A stretch of DNA of 64,000 bases from Aldehydirespirator sp965220345 (GCA_965220345.1 OZ244822.1:2728001-2792000); one strand, 5' to 3'. Counted from the stretch's first letter, positions 1 through 10,970 are shown. Notes: generated by a model not told the origin, from the letters alone. Made by a program: numbers and translations.

Positions 1-272
1 TGGATCATCGCCTGGCAGACATGAGAGCTAAGGCTGAGCACCTCCAAGCCTGTACCGAACTCCTCCTCCAACGCATTCCGCAGGTCGGCCCCCGAGAAAT
101 TCTCAGGGGTCATCACATCCAGATCGACCGAGACACGATGCACCAACTGCACAGCGACCGCAGTACCACCCATCAACTCCCCGCCTACCGCGGTCGCCAC
201 CGAAGCTACCTGCTTCCAGATCCGGCGTTGAGCGGTGCCGAGCACCTCGGCATAAGCGTCAATCTCAGCCAC
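1..272 (-). CDS. AbiEii-like nucleotidyltransferase toxin, N-terminal part (runs off left edge)
   Basis: The leftward frame starts at GTG 272, overlapping the stop of the upstream wHTH gene by 8 bases, and stays open to base 1. The translation contains GGTAVAVQLVHR followed by SVDLDVMTPENF. This is the minimal nucleotidyltransferase signature (GG/GS, then hR-x-S-x-D-L-D) of the AbiEii/AbiGii toxin family, in which the aspartates bind the metal and nucleotide. Family members act as toxins in type IV toxin-antitoxin or abortive-infection pairs, and the coupled upstream wHTH gene fits that layout. Only about 90 residues are in the window, so activity and total length cannot be judged. Recognition rests on the motif and gene pairing. 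Confidence 0.7.
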   Translation of the reverse strand, partial: MAEIDAYAEVLGTAQRRIWKQVASVATAVGGELMGGTAVAVQLVHRVSVDLDVMTPENFSGADLRNALEEEFGTGLEVLSLSSHVCQAMI

Positions 273-915
273 GACGCGCCGAGATGAAAGTGTCAAGCTT
301 GGCCGCGATCTCGCCCGTATCGCAGCCTCGCAGCCGCCTGCACTCTTCGAGCGCCTCGATCGGCAACGTCACAAGCGCCCACAAAGCCGCCGCAGCGTCC
401 GGGCCCGACAGCAGAGTCTGAGCGATCAACAGGCCATGCTGGCTGATCCGCAGATCCTGTGCTGGAGTGAACCAGAAGACGCTCCAGAACTGCGGAGGCA
501 CCATGTCGGGAAAGCGGGTCGGGATCTCGGCGGTCTCCTCCATCGGCAGAAAGCCGATCATCTCTGCGCAAGCGCCGGTGTAGGTGAGCTGCCAGATCGT
601 GAGTTCTACATCTCCGTAACCCCACCGGCAGAACCGCTTCTCGCTAGTCACCACGCCATAACCGCTGAGCTTGGCCAAGCAGCGACGAGCGTGGCTGAGC
701 GACACCTCGCTTAGCGCAGCCGCTTCCTGCACGGTTGTGCCGTGAGGGCGATGCCGCAAAGCGTTCACAATCCGCCGCTCGCAACCGGTGAGCGAAACAG
801 CAAGACGAGCTCCAGCGCTGTCTGGATCAGACGTGACCACCGCAACAGCATCCACAACGGCAGGCGACACAGCAGACGCAGGCGCAACGGCATCTATCAG
901 CGAATCGGTCACCAC
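265..915 (-). CDS. Winged-helix protein paired with AbiEii-like nucleotidyltransferase (candidate antitoxin)
   Basis: The product has 216 residues and a GTG start at 915. Residues about 45-95 (ERRIVNALRHRPHGTTVQEA, then LSHARRCLAKLSGYGVV) read as a winged helix-turn-helix. The remaining 120 residues match no domain I can name. The stop overlaps the GTG start of the nucleotidyltransferase, so the two are translationally coupled. AbiEi antitoxins also begin with a wHTH and autorepress, so this is inferred to be the antitoxin and operon repressor. It lacks the usual AbiEi length and C-terminal signature that I would recognise, so it could instead be a MarR-like regulator that simply accompanies the NTase. 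Confidence 0.6.
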   Translation of the reverse strand: MVTDSLIDAVAPASAVSPAVVDAVAVVTSDPDSAGARLAVSLTGCERRIVNALRHRPHGTTVQEAAALSEVSLSHARRCLAKLSGYGVVTSEKRFCRWGYGDVELTIWQLTYTGACAEMIGFLPMEETAEIPTRFPDMVPPQFWSVFWFTPAQDLRISQHGLLIAQTLLSGPDAAAALWALVTLPIEALEECRRLRGCDTGEIAAKLDTFISARRG

Positions 916-1037
916 CTCACGGTACTACCACACTAGCGCAGCGGCTGTGCAAGCTTCGGGAGCGCAGTCTGTTCACTCTCGCATTACTCTCGCACAACGA
1001 GGCGAAGCGAGCCACTTGACTGCCACGACCTTCTCGG

Positions 1038-1757
1038 TTAATTCAAGGTCGTCGGTTGATGCACGCTCACGAATCTCTTGATTCGATCTGACTGATCAAG
1101 CAGCCGGCGGTGCTGGCCTTGCCACAACGGAACGCCTTGCGAGCTGAACACGGCACCTCGGTAGTGGGCGTTGCACATGTGCTCTTCAAGCACGCTCTGC
1201 GGGATGGCATCACCACCGGCGATCTCCGCGAAAGCCCGATCTCCTTCGGCGCTGAGATGCTGCACGATAGTGATGTCGGCCGATGTCTTGCCGCCGCCCG
1301 TCGCAGCGCTTGCGGCGTTGTCGCCGCGACCTGCGCCAGTAAGGCTTTCCAAGCTGTCAGCGAGACGCGCCCATCTTCCACCGGATACGACTCGTGTTCG
1401 ACACGTCTTTGATGCGTCAGCTTTCCAAGCTGTCAGCGAGACGCGCCCATCTTCCACTGCTTGTTGCACCTCGGGCAACTCGGCGAGTTTTTGCAACGCA
1501 GAGACTTGGACTGCTGCGTCTCTACGCGAGAGCCCGGTCGCTGTTGCCAGCACTCCAGCACCGCTGTAGCCGCGATGCTCCCGCGCCGCAAGCTGCACCG
1601 CCGAGTCGGCCTGGAATGTGTCGAGCTTGCCCTTCAGAGCCTCCGTCACTTGCAGCCCCAGACGCAGCGCTTCACAAGAAGCTTCGCCATTGCGTGCCAG
1701 CCGCAACATCACAGACAGCGCCTCATCTGCTCGCTCAATCGCTTCCTTCATCTGCAT
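1038..1757 (-). pseudogene. DUF222/13E12-type HNH nuclease family remnant, broken by a tandem duplication
   Basis: The N-terminal half (REHRGYSGAGVLATATG, LPEVQQAVEDGRVSLTAWKA) resembles the DUF222 region of the actinobacterial 13E12 family. The C-terminal part (IPQSVLEEHMCNAHYRGAVF, LWQGQHRRLLDQSDRIKRF) resembles the lead-in to its HNH domain. The HNH cysteines and histidines are missing because the frame stops just where they should begin. A 38-bp sequence occurs twice (1344-1381 and 1420-1457), making a 76-bp insertion that shifts frame in the middle of the protein, so residues after VSLTAWKA are read differently in the two copies. I read it as a dead or decaying gene. The family assignment is moderately secure. 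Confidence 0.5.
1344..1457. repeat. 38-bp direct repeat with 38-bp spacer inside the DUF222 remnant
   Basis: Positions 1344-1381 and 1420-1457 are the same 38 bases. The 38-base spacer holds a small perfect palindrome, CGTGT-TCG-ACACG. The 76-base period is not a multiple of three. Confidence 0.9.
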
Positions 1758-1980
1758 ATAGATAGTATGCCATACCCATATGACATTTACAAGCTTTTAC
1801 AAGTTATTTTGAATAATTAAAGGTAAAATAATTAAATAATTTTGGATAAAACGCTCTGCATATTAGCCCTCAATATCGGCCGACGAAGCTTGAGGCTCAG
1901 CGCGGTCTGAGGTCTCAAGCGTTACACTGAAAGTGACACTCGGTGCCTCAAGTGGCACTCGCTCGAAAGCTCGCAGAATC

Positions 1981-3033
1981 ATGTCGATACAAGAGATCTT
2001 GGAGACCATCCGTGCTGCGCCTGAGCCACCCAACGAGGAAGCTGCCAAGTTCAAAGTAATTGCACCGATCCTTGATGGGCTTGGTTGGTCACCATGGGGT
2101 TCAGATGTTGAGTTTGAGCAATCAGTCGGTAGTGGTAAGGGCGCTGGCAGAATCGACATAGCGTTGAAGGGGAGGCAGCGACTTGTTGCTCTGATTGAAG
2201 CGAAATCGCCGGGCGTAAGGCTGAATGATCATGTAGCACAACTGCTCGGCTATGCGTTTCATGAAGGCGTAGATATCTGCGCTTTGACCACTGGCTTGGA
2301 ATGGTGGTTCTATCTTCCTCGCGAGCAGGGACGGCCCGAAAAGCGCCGCTTTGCAGTGTTGAAAGTCCTCGAAGGTTCAGCTGATCGCCTGGCTCAGGAC
2401 TTTGAGGACTTCTTGGGGCGTAATGCTCTGCTCTCAGGCGCTGCTCTCAAGCGCGCCCAGAATGTGCTGGAGGCTGAACATCGAAGAGCGCTGCTGAGCG
2501 AACAGATTCCCAATATCTGGCGGAAAATGGTGAACGAGGCTGACGAAGAACTTGTGGAAGCACTCACTTCACGCGTCTATGAAAAGGTCAACCTGCGCCC
2601 TGACCGCGAACAGGTCATCGCCGTAATCCGAAGCGGACCTGTTGCAGGCTCAGTAACAACTCAAACGCCAGACACGCCGCTACATACACAGGCGGCGGCA
2701 ATCAGCAAGAGACCGCGTAAAGCACCCAGCCGCAAACCGACTGGAATTCTGATATTTGGGCAACGCTATGAGATCAGTACTTATCGACAAGGCTTTTGCG
2801 AGCTTGTGGCTCTGCTCTACCAGCGACACCCCATAGAACTCATGGAATTGCGCACCAGTAGCGGTCGTCCATACATATCGGATAGCCCAGAAGGCTTGCT
2901 TACTCCATTTGAAGTGGGGCCTGGATACTGGATTAACACCCACGATTCATCAGAGGGTTTGATCAGGCGCGGGAAGGCTCTGTTGCAAGGTTTGGGTTAC
3001 AAAGCCGAAGACTTTGAGTTTGTATTCGACTGA
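1981..3033 (+). CDS. HsdR_N-like (type I R N-terminal/DUF4268-like) predicted restriction nuclease
   Basis: Starting at ATG 1981 gives about 350 residues. The frame is open upstream to 1933, but that extension (rich in Ser, Arg and Gly) looks non-native. The N-terminal 120 residues match the HsdR N-terminal nuclease fold: EEAAKFKVIAPIL, then RIDIAL (Asp near residue 58), then ALIEAKSPG (E-x-K near 72), then HVAQLLGYAFHEGVDICALT and WWFYLP. That is a PD-(D/E)xK active site without any helicase. After a basic linker (about 245-260) comes a C-terminal domain beginning ILIFGQRYEISTYRQGF and ending GLGYKAEDFEFVF, a module often appended to predicted type IV-like restriction proteins. No methylase lies beside it. 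It is likely a stand-alone defence nuclease or a nuclease-associated sensor; the substrate is unknown. Confidence 0.65.
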   Translation: MSIQEILETIRAAPEPPNEEAAKFKVIAPILDGLGWSPWGSDVEFEQSVGSGKGAGRIDIALKGRQRLVALIEAKSPGVRLNDHVAQLLGYAFHEGVDICALTTGLEWWFYLPREQGRPEKRRFAVLKVLEGSADRLAQDFEDFLGRNALLSGAALKRAQNVLEAEHRRALLSEQIPNIWRKMVNEADEELVEALTSRVYEKVNLRPDREQVIAVIRSGPVAGSVTTQTPDTPLHTQAAAISKRPRKAPSRKPTGILIFGQRYEISTYRQGFCELVALLYQRHPIELMELRTSSGRPYISDSPEGLLTPFEVGPGYWINTHDSSEGLIRRGKALLQGLGYKAEDFEFVFD

Positions 3034-3358
3034 ACCTCATCTGCCACAGCCAAGAACCGTCGCAGCCAACTTGATTCTTGAACCGGATTTTCAACGCAAC
3101 GAACTAACGCCTACTAACGCAGACTCTTGCGATAACCTCTCGTAGGGAAGTATCCTGTCAGACAGCAACCGACACGGATCACGCTGGGCGACCTCAGCCA
3201 ATCCCAGTTGCGCTGCGGCTTTAGCATCCATCTCTAGCGAGCGGTGGTGGGCTTGATCTACTTCTTGCCCCTACGTTCGGCTTGGTGTCGTTGCTGCCGG
3301 TTGAGCTTTGGGTTAGTAGTTGGTGAGAGTTCAACGGGTGACGGCTCTTGACCAATGA
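3034..3358. other. Intergenic stretch without a convincing gene
   Basis: Two very short leftward frames exist here: 46 codons from ATG 3231 to the stop at 3091, and a basic 34-codon frame overlapping the end of the downstream protease gene. Neither has a recognisable domain or a good ribosome-binding site. I see no RNA gene, terminator-like hairpin or repeat. Confidence 0.4.
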
Positions 3359-4297
3359 TCATCTGCCATGCATCTCTAGGTAAGCGCGGCCACGATGGTT
3401 CTCAATCAGTTTCGTGGTTCCAGTGTCGTTGAACGTGTGGCGTGCAGCGTGATGAACGGACAGGACGAGATCTTGGAGTTGTTGATCGTCCTCTAGTCGC
3501 TTTACCGCAAGACCTTGATCTATGGCATCATCAATTGTCACGGCTCTACTGTGTGACTTAAATCGAGTGAAGTCGGCAAACCATGCGGCAACAGCATCTG
3601 CTCTCGCAGGATCTTCACTGAGCATGTGAGAGCCGAGTTGCTCTGCAACAAAGCGCTCGGCTTGTTGCCTGGAATGAATGCACTGAGCGATGAGACCTGG
3701 CAATAGAGAACGGAGGAGAGGCAGCCACGCACCAATGTTGCGAGGGTCTTGACACTCGCTCTTAGCCATTTCAAACTGATCAATGATGGCCTGTCCTGGA
3801 GCAGATCGAGGACCTTCAGGAGTCAGGACAGTCAATTGCGGGTCAATAGGACCTAGCTGTGAGTGCGTTCCCATAAGAATTTCATCACAGGCCAAGGTCA
3901 TCATGGTCGCTGCTGACATGGCGGCTACCGGCACAACGGCACGAATGTGATCAAAGCGCGATCTGAGATAGTTCATGATTGATTCTGCGGCCTCGGGGCT
4001 CCCTCCTGGACTCGTGAGAATCAGATCAAGTTCGCGTTCCGAGATGTTTGAAACCGCCTCCATGAAGCCCTGCTTATCACCGAGGGTTACAGAAAGTGAG
4101 TCGCCAGCGAGCCCAGGTTTATTCTCAAGCCAGCACGTTCCGTAGAAAATTACGGCGCGGCCAGTGTGCTCATACAGTTTCTTGAGGTACTTGCGCCTCA
4201 GAAGATCGTTGGGAGAGGAAGTGCCCGATTGTGGATCGTCTGCGGCCGCTTCCTTAAGCACTCTTAACTCTTTGAGTTGTTCACCCCAAGTCGGCAT
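3359..4297 (-). CDS. SDH_sah family ClpP-like serine protease
   Basis: The product has about 312 residues and belongs to the serine dehydrogenase proteinase (SDH_sah) branch of the ClpP/crotonase superfamily. Visible landmarks are AVIFYGTCWL, DLILTSPGGSPEAAESI (oxyanion-like glycines), VVPVAAMSAATMMTLACDEI with the predicted nucleophile Ser near residue 126, and MGTHSQLGPIDPQL (family-typical). There is no transmembrane segment, unlike some relatives. I start it at ATG 4297 rather than the upstream TTG at 4327 because the preceding small gene ends at 4305, giving a 7-base gap typical of coupled genes. The neighbours are restriction and toxin genes, so a defence or stress role is plausible but unproven. 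Confidence 0.75.
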   Translation of the reverse strand: MPTWGEQLKELRVLKEAAADDPQSGTSSPNDLLRRKYLKKLYEHTGRAVIFYGTCWLENKPGLAGDSLSVTLGDKQGFMEAVSNISERELDLILTSPGGSPEAAESIMNYLRSRFDHIRAVVPVAAMSAATMMTLACDEILMGTHSQLGPIDPQLTVLTPEGPRSAPGQAIIDQFEMAKSECQDPRNIGAWLPLLRSLLPGLIAQCIHSRQQAERFVAEQLGSHMLSEDPARADAVAAWFADFTRFKSHSRAVTIDDAIDQGLAVKRLEDDQQLQDLVLSVHHAARHTFNDTGTTKLIENHRGRAYLEMHGR

Positions 4298-4304
4298 CTG
4301 TGAC

Positions 4305-4469
4305 TCACGACGTGGAGTTTGAGGCAATCACACGCTCGGTATAGGGAGTCGACGCATTAACGGCACCGAAATATTGTGGCGCAGCGAGTTCATATGCAGC
4401 AATCAGATCCGACACTCCAGCCTCATGCTCCTCCATCTGCTCCAGCAGTTGGTGCTCAGGGTCGGTCAA
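4305..4469 (-). CDS. Small 54-residue protein coupled to the SDH_sah protease
   Basis: The frame runs from TTG 4469 to the TGA at 4305-4307. An AGGAG motif sits 8 bases before the TTG, a good spacing for a non-ATG start. The product is acidic and helical in appearance (HQLLEQMEEHEAGVSDLIAA, then YELAAPQYFGAV) and ends in a Ser/Thr-rich tail. It stops 7 bases before the ATG of the protease gene, so the two are probably co-translated. I do not recognise a named family. It could be a partner, substrate adaptor or inhibitor of the protease, which is inference from position only. Confidence 0.55.
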   Translation of the reverse strand: MTDPEHQLLEQMEEHEAGVSDLIAAYELAAPQYFGAVNASTPYTERVIASNSTS

Positions 4470-4598
4470 GATGGCTGCTCCTCTATGTGCATGGATAGTG
4501 GTGTTTCGCAGGGTATCAGCCTCTCAAGCGGCAAGCGAACACTCGGCATCGCTGAATCTTCAAGCGCCGTGCCTAGTCGGGTTGATTGGCGGAGCGGC

Positions 4599-4700
4599 TG
4601 TGCAGGGCGGACCGGTGGCGGAAGTGGGTTAGGACTGTGGCGTGGTGGCCGGAACGTTTGGCATCGAACGTAATGTAGATCACCGCAGACGATGTCCACC
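4599..4700 (-). pseudogene. Remnant of an Eco57I/PglX-like methyltransferase C-terminus (third cassette)
   Basis: Read leftward, this stretch encodes VIYITFDAKRSGHHATVLTH followed by FRHRSA. It aligns with the C-terminal end of the cassette at 5468-6199 (VIYSTFDAKRPDRYADHHAA, then VLTHFHHWSA). DNA similarity is also visible, for example a shared run around gaagtgggttaggactg. There is no open frame upstream. It shows that more than two cassettes once existed here. Confidence 0.7.
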
Positions 4701-4842
4701 TGGTCTGCTGGCAAACCCTTTACTGCTGAGCCACCCCCAAGATGCCGTCACTCGCTCAGGTCGCCGAGGCCGTCTCGCGCTACTCGTCGCCGGGTGCTAT
4801 CACCCTCCAGCTCGCCCTAGTGAGTGCGTCGGGAGCGCGGCA

Positions 4843-5119
4843 TCAGCCGAATAGATCCGCATGGGTGCCTGTGCGCACAAGTATCAGTTCATCATCCCGG
4901 TAAGTCCAGATCAAGAGCCAATCAGGTTCAATGTGACACTCCCAGTGACCAGCCCATCGTCCCGACAGCTGATGCACCCGGTAACGCACAGACAAGTCGT
5001 TACTTGATAGCAAGCCATCAACAACGCCTTGAAGTTTGTGCGGATCCTTTCCTTGACTCTTGGCGACTCTTGGCGAGTTTGACATCCCGCTTGTAGCGAG
5101 AGGTCGTGCGGATCCTCAC
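4843..5119 (-). pseudogene. YafQ-family toxin, frameshifted by a 10-bp tandem duplication
   Basis: The C-terminal 70 residues (GKDPHKLQGVVDGLLSSND, then HWECHIEPDWLLIWTY and LVRTGTHADLF) are a textbook YafQ/RelE-type mRNA interferase, including the HIEPDWLLIW core and catalytic histidines. The N-terminus lies in another frame from GTG 5119 (VRIRTTSRYKRDVKLAKS). The two are separated by a 10-base sequence present twice in tandem (gactcttggc, 5055-5074). Removing one copy restores one continuous 89-residue toxin. The start lies just downstream of the DinJ-like antitoxin stop at 5125, giving the usual antitoxin-toxin order. As read, the toxin is inactive unless the frameshift is bypassed or reverts. 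Confidence 0.8.
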
Positions 5120-5124
5120 GAGTG

Positions 5125-5379
5125 CTACCAGTCAGACATCAAATCTTCAACGCTGTGATACTCAGTCAGACCCTCGCCAGACTCAGCTTGCAACAGAGCC
5201 TCGACCGTCTCGGCATTCGGGAGCCTGACATCGAAGGGCAGTCGGCGCTGCAGTGCCACCTGCTTGTAAAACAGAGTGATTGCGTCAGTGGAATTCAAGC
5301 CCAAGTCATGAAGCACTTTCTCGGCTTGCTGCTTAAGTTCGGGCTCGACCCGAGCTCGGATGGTCTCCGTTTTCGCCAT
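5125..5379 (-). CDS. RelB/DinJ-family antitoxin
   Basis: The product has 84 residues. The N-terminus is a ribbon-helix-helix (TETIRARVEPELKQQAEKVL) followed by HDLGLNSTDAITLFYKQVAL and RRLPFDVRLPNAET, the DinJ/RelB signature. An AGGTAAG-like ribosome-binding site precedes the ATG at 5379. It is followed by the YafQ-like toxin remnant, which it would neutralise and with which it would repress their promoter. The antitoxin frame is intact although the toxin frame is broken, as expected if residual toxin or a homologue elsewhere must be controlled. Confidence 0.85.
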   Translation of the reverse strand: MAKTETIRARVEPELKQQAEKVLHDLGLNSTDAITLFYKQVALQRRLPFDVRLPNAETVEALLQAESGEGLTEYHSVEDLMSDW

Positions 5380-5436
5380 GACTTACCTCCAAGACCACAA
5401 CCTAGGCGTTTCCCGAACGGGGAACAAGCATGGCCA

Positions 5437-5451
5437 CCCCCCCCCCCCCCC
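5437..5451. repeat. Poly-C tract, C15
   Basis: Fifteen consecutive C residues lie between the DinJ-like gene and the end of methyltransferase cassette 1. It is the longest of three C tracts in 1.8 kb. Confidence 0.9.
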
Positions 5452-5467
5452 GTTGCTTGCTCTCGCT

Positions 5468-6307
5468 CTACGGAGCGACACGGGCGGACCAGTGGTGGAA
5501 GTGGGTTAGGACTGCGGCGTGATGGTCGGCGTAGCGGTCGGGGCGCTTGGCATCGAAGGTGCTGTAGATCACGGCCAGATCGTCTTCATCGAGGCCGTAG
5601 AGGATCGCCACGCAAGCGTCTAGCTCGCAGATCAGATCTGCTTTGACGGCGGGGTCGCTTGCTGAGCCGACTGGAACGCCGACCTCTGCAGCCCACTCGG
5701 AGAAACGCTCGTCCACCGCCGCCAGCCGCCCTGCAATCTCCGCCACACGGTCACGCACGGGATGCCCCTCACCTGGATCAGGGATCGTGAGACTGTTCAA
5801 CACATGGAAGTTAAGGCTCATCTCCACCACGCGACGGGCACTCCAATCCGTCACCATTGAACAAAGAATCCCGAGGAGAAAAGCCTCGTCAAGAGCGGTG
5901 CCCGAAATTTGCAGTAGATACGGCCCTTTATTGGTGATCACCGCATGAGCCGGGATTAACGCCGCCACGATCGTGCGTGTGTTGGTTGGGTTGGTTACAT
6001 CTCTAAAGGCAATGCGCGTTCGGCGGCAAGGCAGAGTCGCTTGGTCTTGGAGCACCGACTCGGTGAGTTCAGAGAAAGCCGACGATTTGGTTCGACTCTG
6101 CCTCAAACGTTTACCAAACAAATGTGAGGTGATGCTTACAGCTTCGACGCTGTCGTAGTAAGTCCCAGTCTCTGGTTCCCAGAGGTTGAAACTCTTGCCT
6201 GAATAGACAGGCCAGATCTCGCCAGAGAGCGGCGTGTAAGAACTATCACTCTCGCTGCTCTTCGAGGATTCGCCGATAGTGGGCGAGGACCGAATCGCGT
6301 CGCTCAT
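5468..6307 (-). pseudogene. C-terminal cassette 1 of an Eco57I/PglX-like methyltransferase
   Basis: An open frame of 279 codons, but only the part from EIWPVYSGKSFNLWEPETG onward (about codon 36) belongs to the methyltransferase family. The first 35 codons lie over the end of cassette 2 in another frame. The conserved block YDSVEAVSITSHLFGKRLRQ through TNTRTIVAALIP is almost identical to cassette 2. The following 170 residues, the presumed target-recognition part, differ and end VIYSTFDAKRPDRYADHHAA, then VLTHFHHWSARVAP. It lacks the catalytic methyltransferase domain, so it can act only after recombination, or it is a remnant. No good start signal is visible. Confidence 0.65.
5951..6199. repeat. 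249-bp near-identical block, copy 1
   Basis: It aligns with 6732-6980 at a constant offset of 781 bases, with three mismatches counted by eye. It encodes the conserved entry to the C-terminal cassette (GKSFNLWEPETG to RTIVAALIP). Confidence 0.9.
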
Positions 6308-6415
6308 CCCACTGCCCCGGCCTGCCGAACGTGTCGTAAATCACTGCAATATCGGCCTCGTCGAGGCCGTAAAGGTAGGCCACACATGCATCCAACTCGC
6401 ATAGTGCGTCTACTA

Positions 6416-6427
6416 CCCCCCCCCCCC
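6416..6427. repeat. Poly-C tract, C12, inside cassette 2
   Basis: Twelve C residues on the + strand encode GGG (ALRGGGVVDALCEL) on the minus strand. A change of one base would truncate the last 70 residues of the cassette. Confidence 0.9.
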
Positions 6428-6731
6428 GCAGAGCCGTCGCCAAGGAGGTGGCTGGAACGCCAACTTCCGCAGCCCAATCAGTGAACCTCTCGTCACGGGC
6501 TGCGAGTCGGGCGGCCAACTCAGTCACACGATCGCGCACCAAATGACCCTCGCCTGGATCAGGAATGCACAAGAGATTGAGGTGAAGAAAGTTAAGGTGC
6601 AATTCGACAGTGCGGCGAGCCTGCCAGTCACACGGCATTGAGCACAACACCCCTAGCACGTAGGCCTCGTCCCGCACCGAACCGGCGAGTTGCAAAAGGT
6701 AGGGTGCCTGGTTGGCGACAACACGATCCGG

Positions 6732-6980
6732 CGGGATTAACGCCGCCACGATCGTGCGTGTGTTGGTTGGGTTGGTTACATCTCTAAAGGCAATGCGCGC
6801 TCGGCGGCAAGGCAGAGTCGCTGGGTCTTGGAGCACCGACTCGGTGAGTTCAGAGAAAGCCGACGATTTGGTTCGACTCTGCCTCAAACGTTTACCAAAC
6901 AAATGTGAGGTGATGCTTACAGCTTCGACACTGTCGTAGTAAGTCCCAGTCTCTGGTTCCCAGAGGTTGAAACTCTTGCC
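6732..6980. repeat. 249-bp near-identical block, copy 2
   Basis: Partner of 5951-6199, in direct orientation. Recombination between the two would delete 781 bases and replace the cassette 2 end with that of cassette 1. Confidence 0.9.
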
Positions 6981-7034
6981 GTCATATACGGGCCACACTT
7001 CGGTCATAGTGCAGTCCTGCGGGTGCGGGCAGCA

Positions 7035-7250
7035 GCGCCGTCATCGTTCATGAAGAGCCCGCTGTCTTTGGTGGCATCAAGTTCACGGACTGGGCGGAAG
7101 TGCCATCGTCGTTCACGAAGAGTTCTCGATCTTGCGTGGCGTGAAGTTCCGCGACTGCTCGGAAGCGCCAAGTCCGTCGTCTTGCAGGAATCGATGCCGA
7201 TCGGTGGTGGCGTTGAGGTCGCCCTGAACTGGCCGGAATCTCCATCGCCG
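7035..7250 (-). repeat. Three diverged tandem units of a WxFRPV...AT.D...DDG segment in different frames
   Basis: Read leftward, three successive units of 74, 65 and about 70 bases each encode a version of one segment: WRFRPVQGDLNATTDRHRF, WRFRAVAELHATQDRELF and WHFRPVRELDATKDSGLF, each followed by a DDG-type end. The first two lengths are not multiples of three, so each unit is in a different frame. In related methyltransferases this segment occurs once, just before the W-P-V-Y-x-G-K-S-F-N motif. Confidence 0.75.
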
Positions 7251-7251
7251 A

Positions 7252-7263
7252 CCCCCCCCCCCC
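7252..7263. repeat. Poly-C tract, C12, between methyltransferase body and cassette
   Basis: Twelve C residues (G12 in the coding strand). The frame that enters it (HPRFDGSDLKGGPRVLAR) would join the first WRFRPV unit only with 11 or 14 G, not 12. Confidence 0.9.
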
Positions 7264-10823
<3,560 letters not shown>

Positions 10824-10970
10824 GCGGATAACTATTACAGCTCAAGCAGGCACTTTGCCAACTCGAGCAGCGACTGAGTTGGCGAACGCTGAGCCGGGTA
10901 ACGAACTCGCCGCCGTGGGGTTAAAGCAAGGTGGGCAGAGTGGGCAAAGCATTCAGGGTGGGCAGAGTGT

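Larger units (their letters stand above)
6246..7007 (-). pseudogene. C-terminal cassette 2 of the Eco57I/PglX-like methyltransferase
   Basis: The frame has 253 codons, beginning MTEVWPVYDGKSFNLWEP. The C-terminal portion diverges from cassette 1 after VAALIP (PDRVVANQAPYLLQLAGSVR) but keeps the shared landmarks NPTNTRTIVAALIP, IPDPGEGH, CELDACVAYLYGLDE and VIYDTF. It lies directly downstream of the catalytic gene and is its natural 3' end, but is out of frame with it. The unit just upstream ends at a TGA overlapping this ATG. A G12 run (C12 on the + strand, 6416-6427) encodes Gly-Gly-Gly inside it and is currently in frame. Functional only if joined to the catalytic domain. Confidence 0.65.

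Noticed and set aside
3091..3231. 46-codon leftward frame in the gap before the SDH_sah gene
   Set aside because: No ribosome-binding site, no domain and no coupling to a neighbour; chance frames of this length are common at this GC content.
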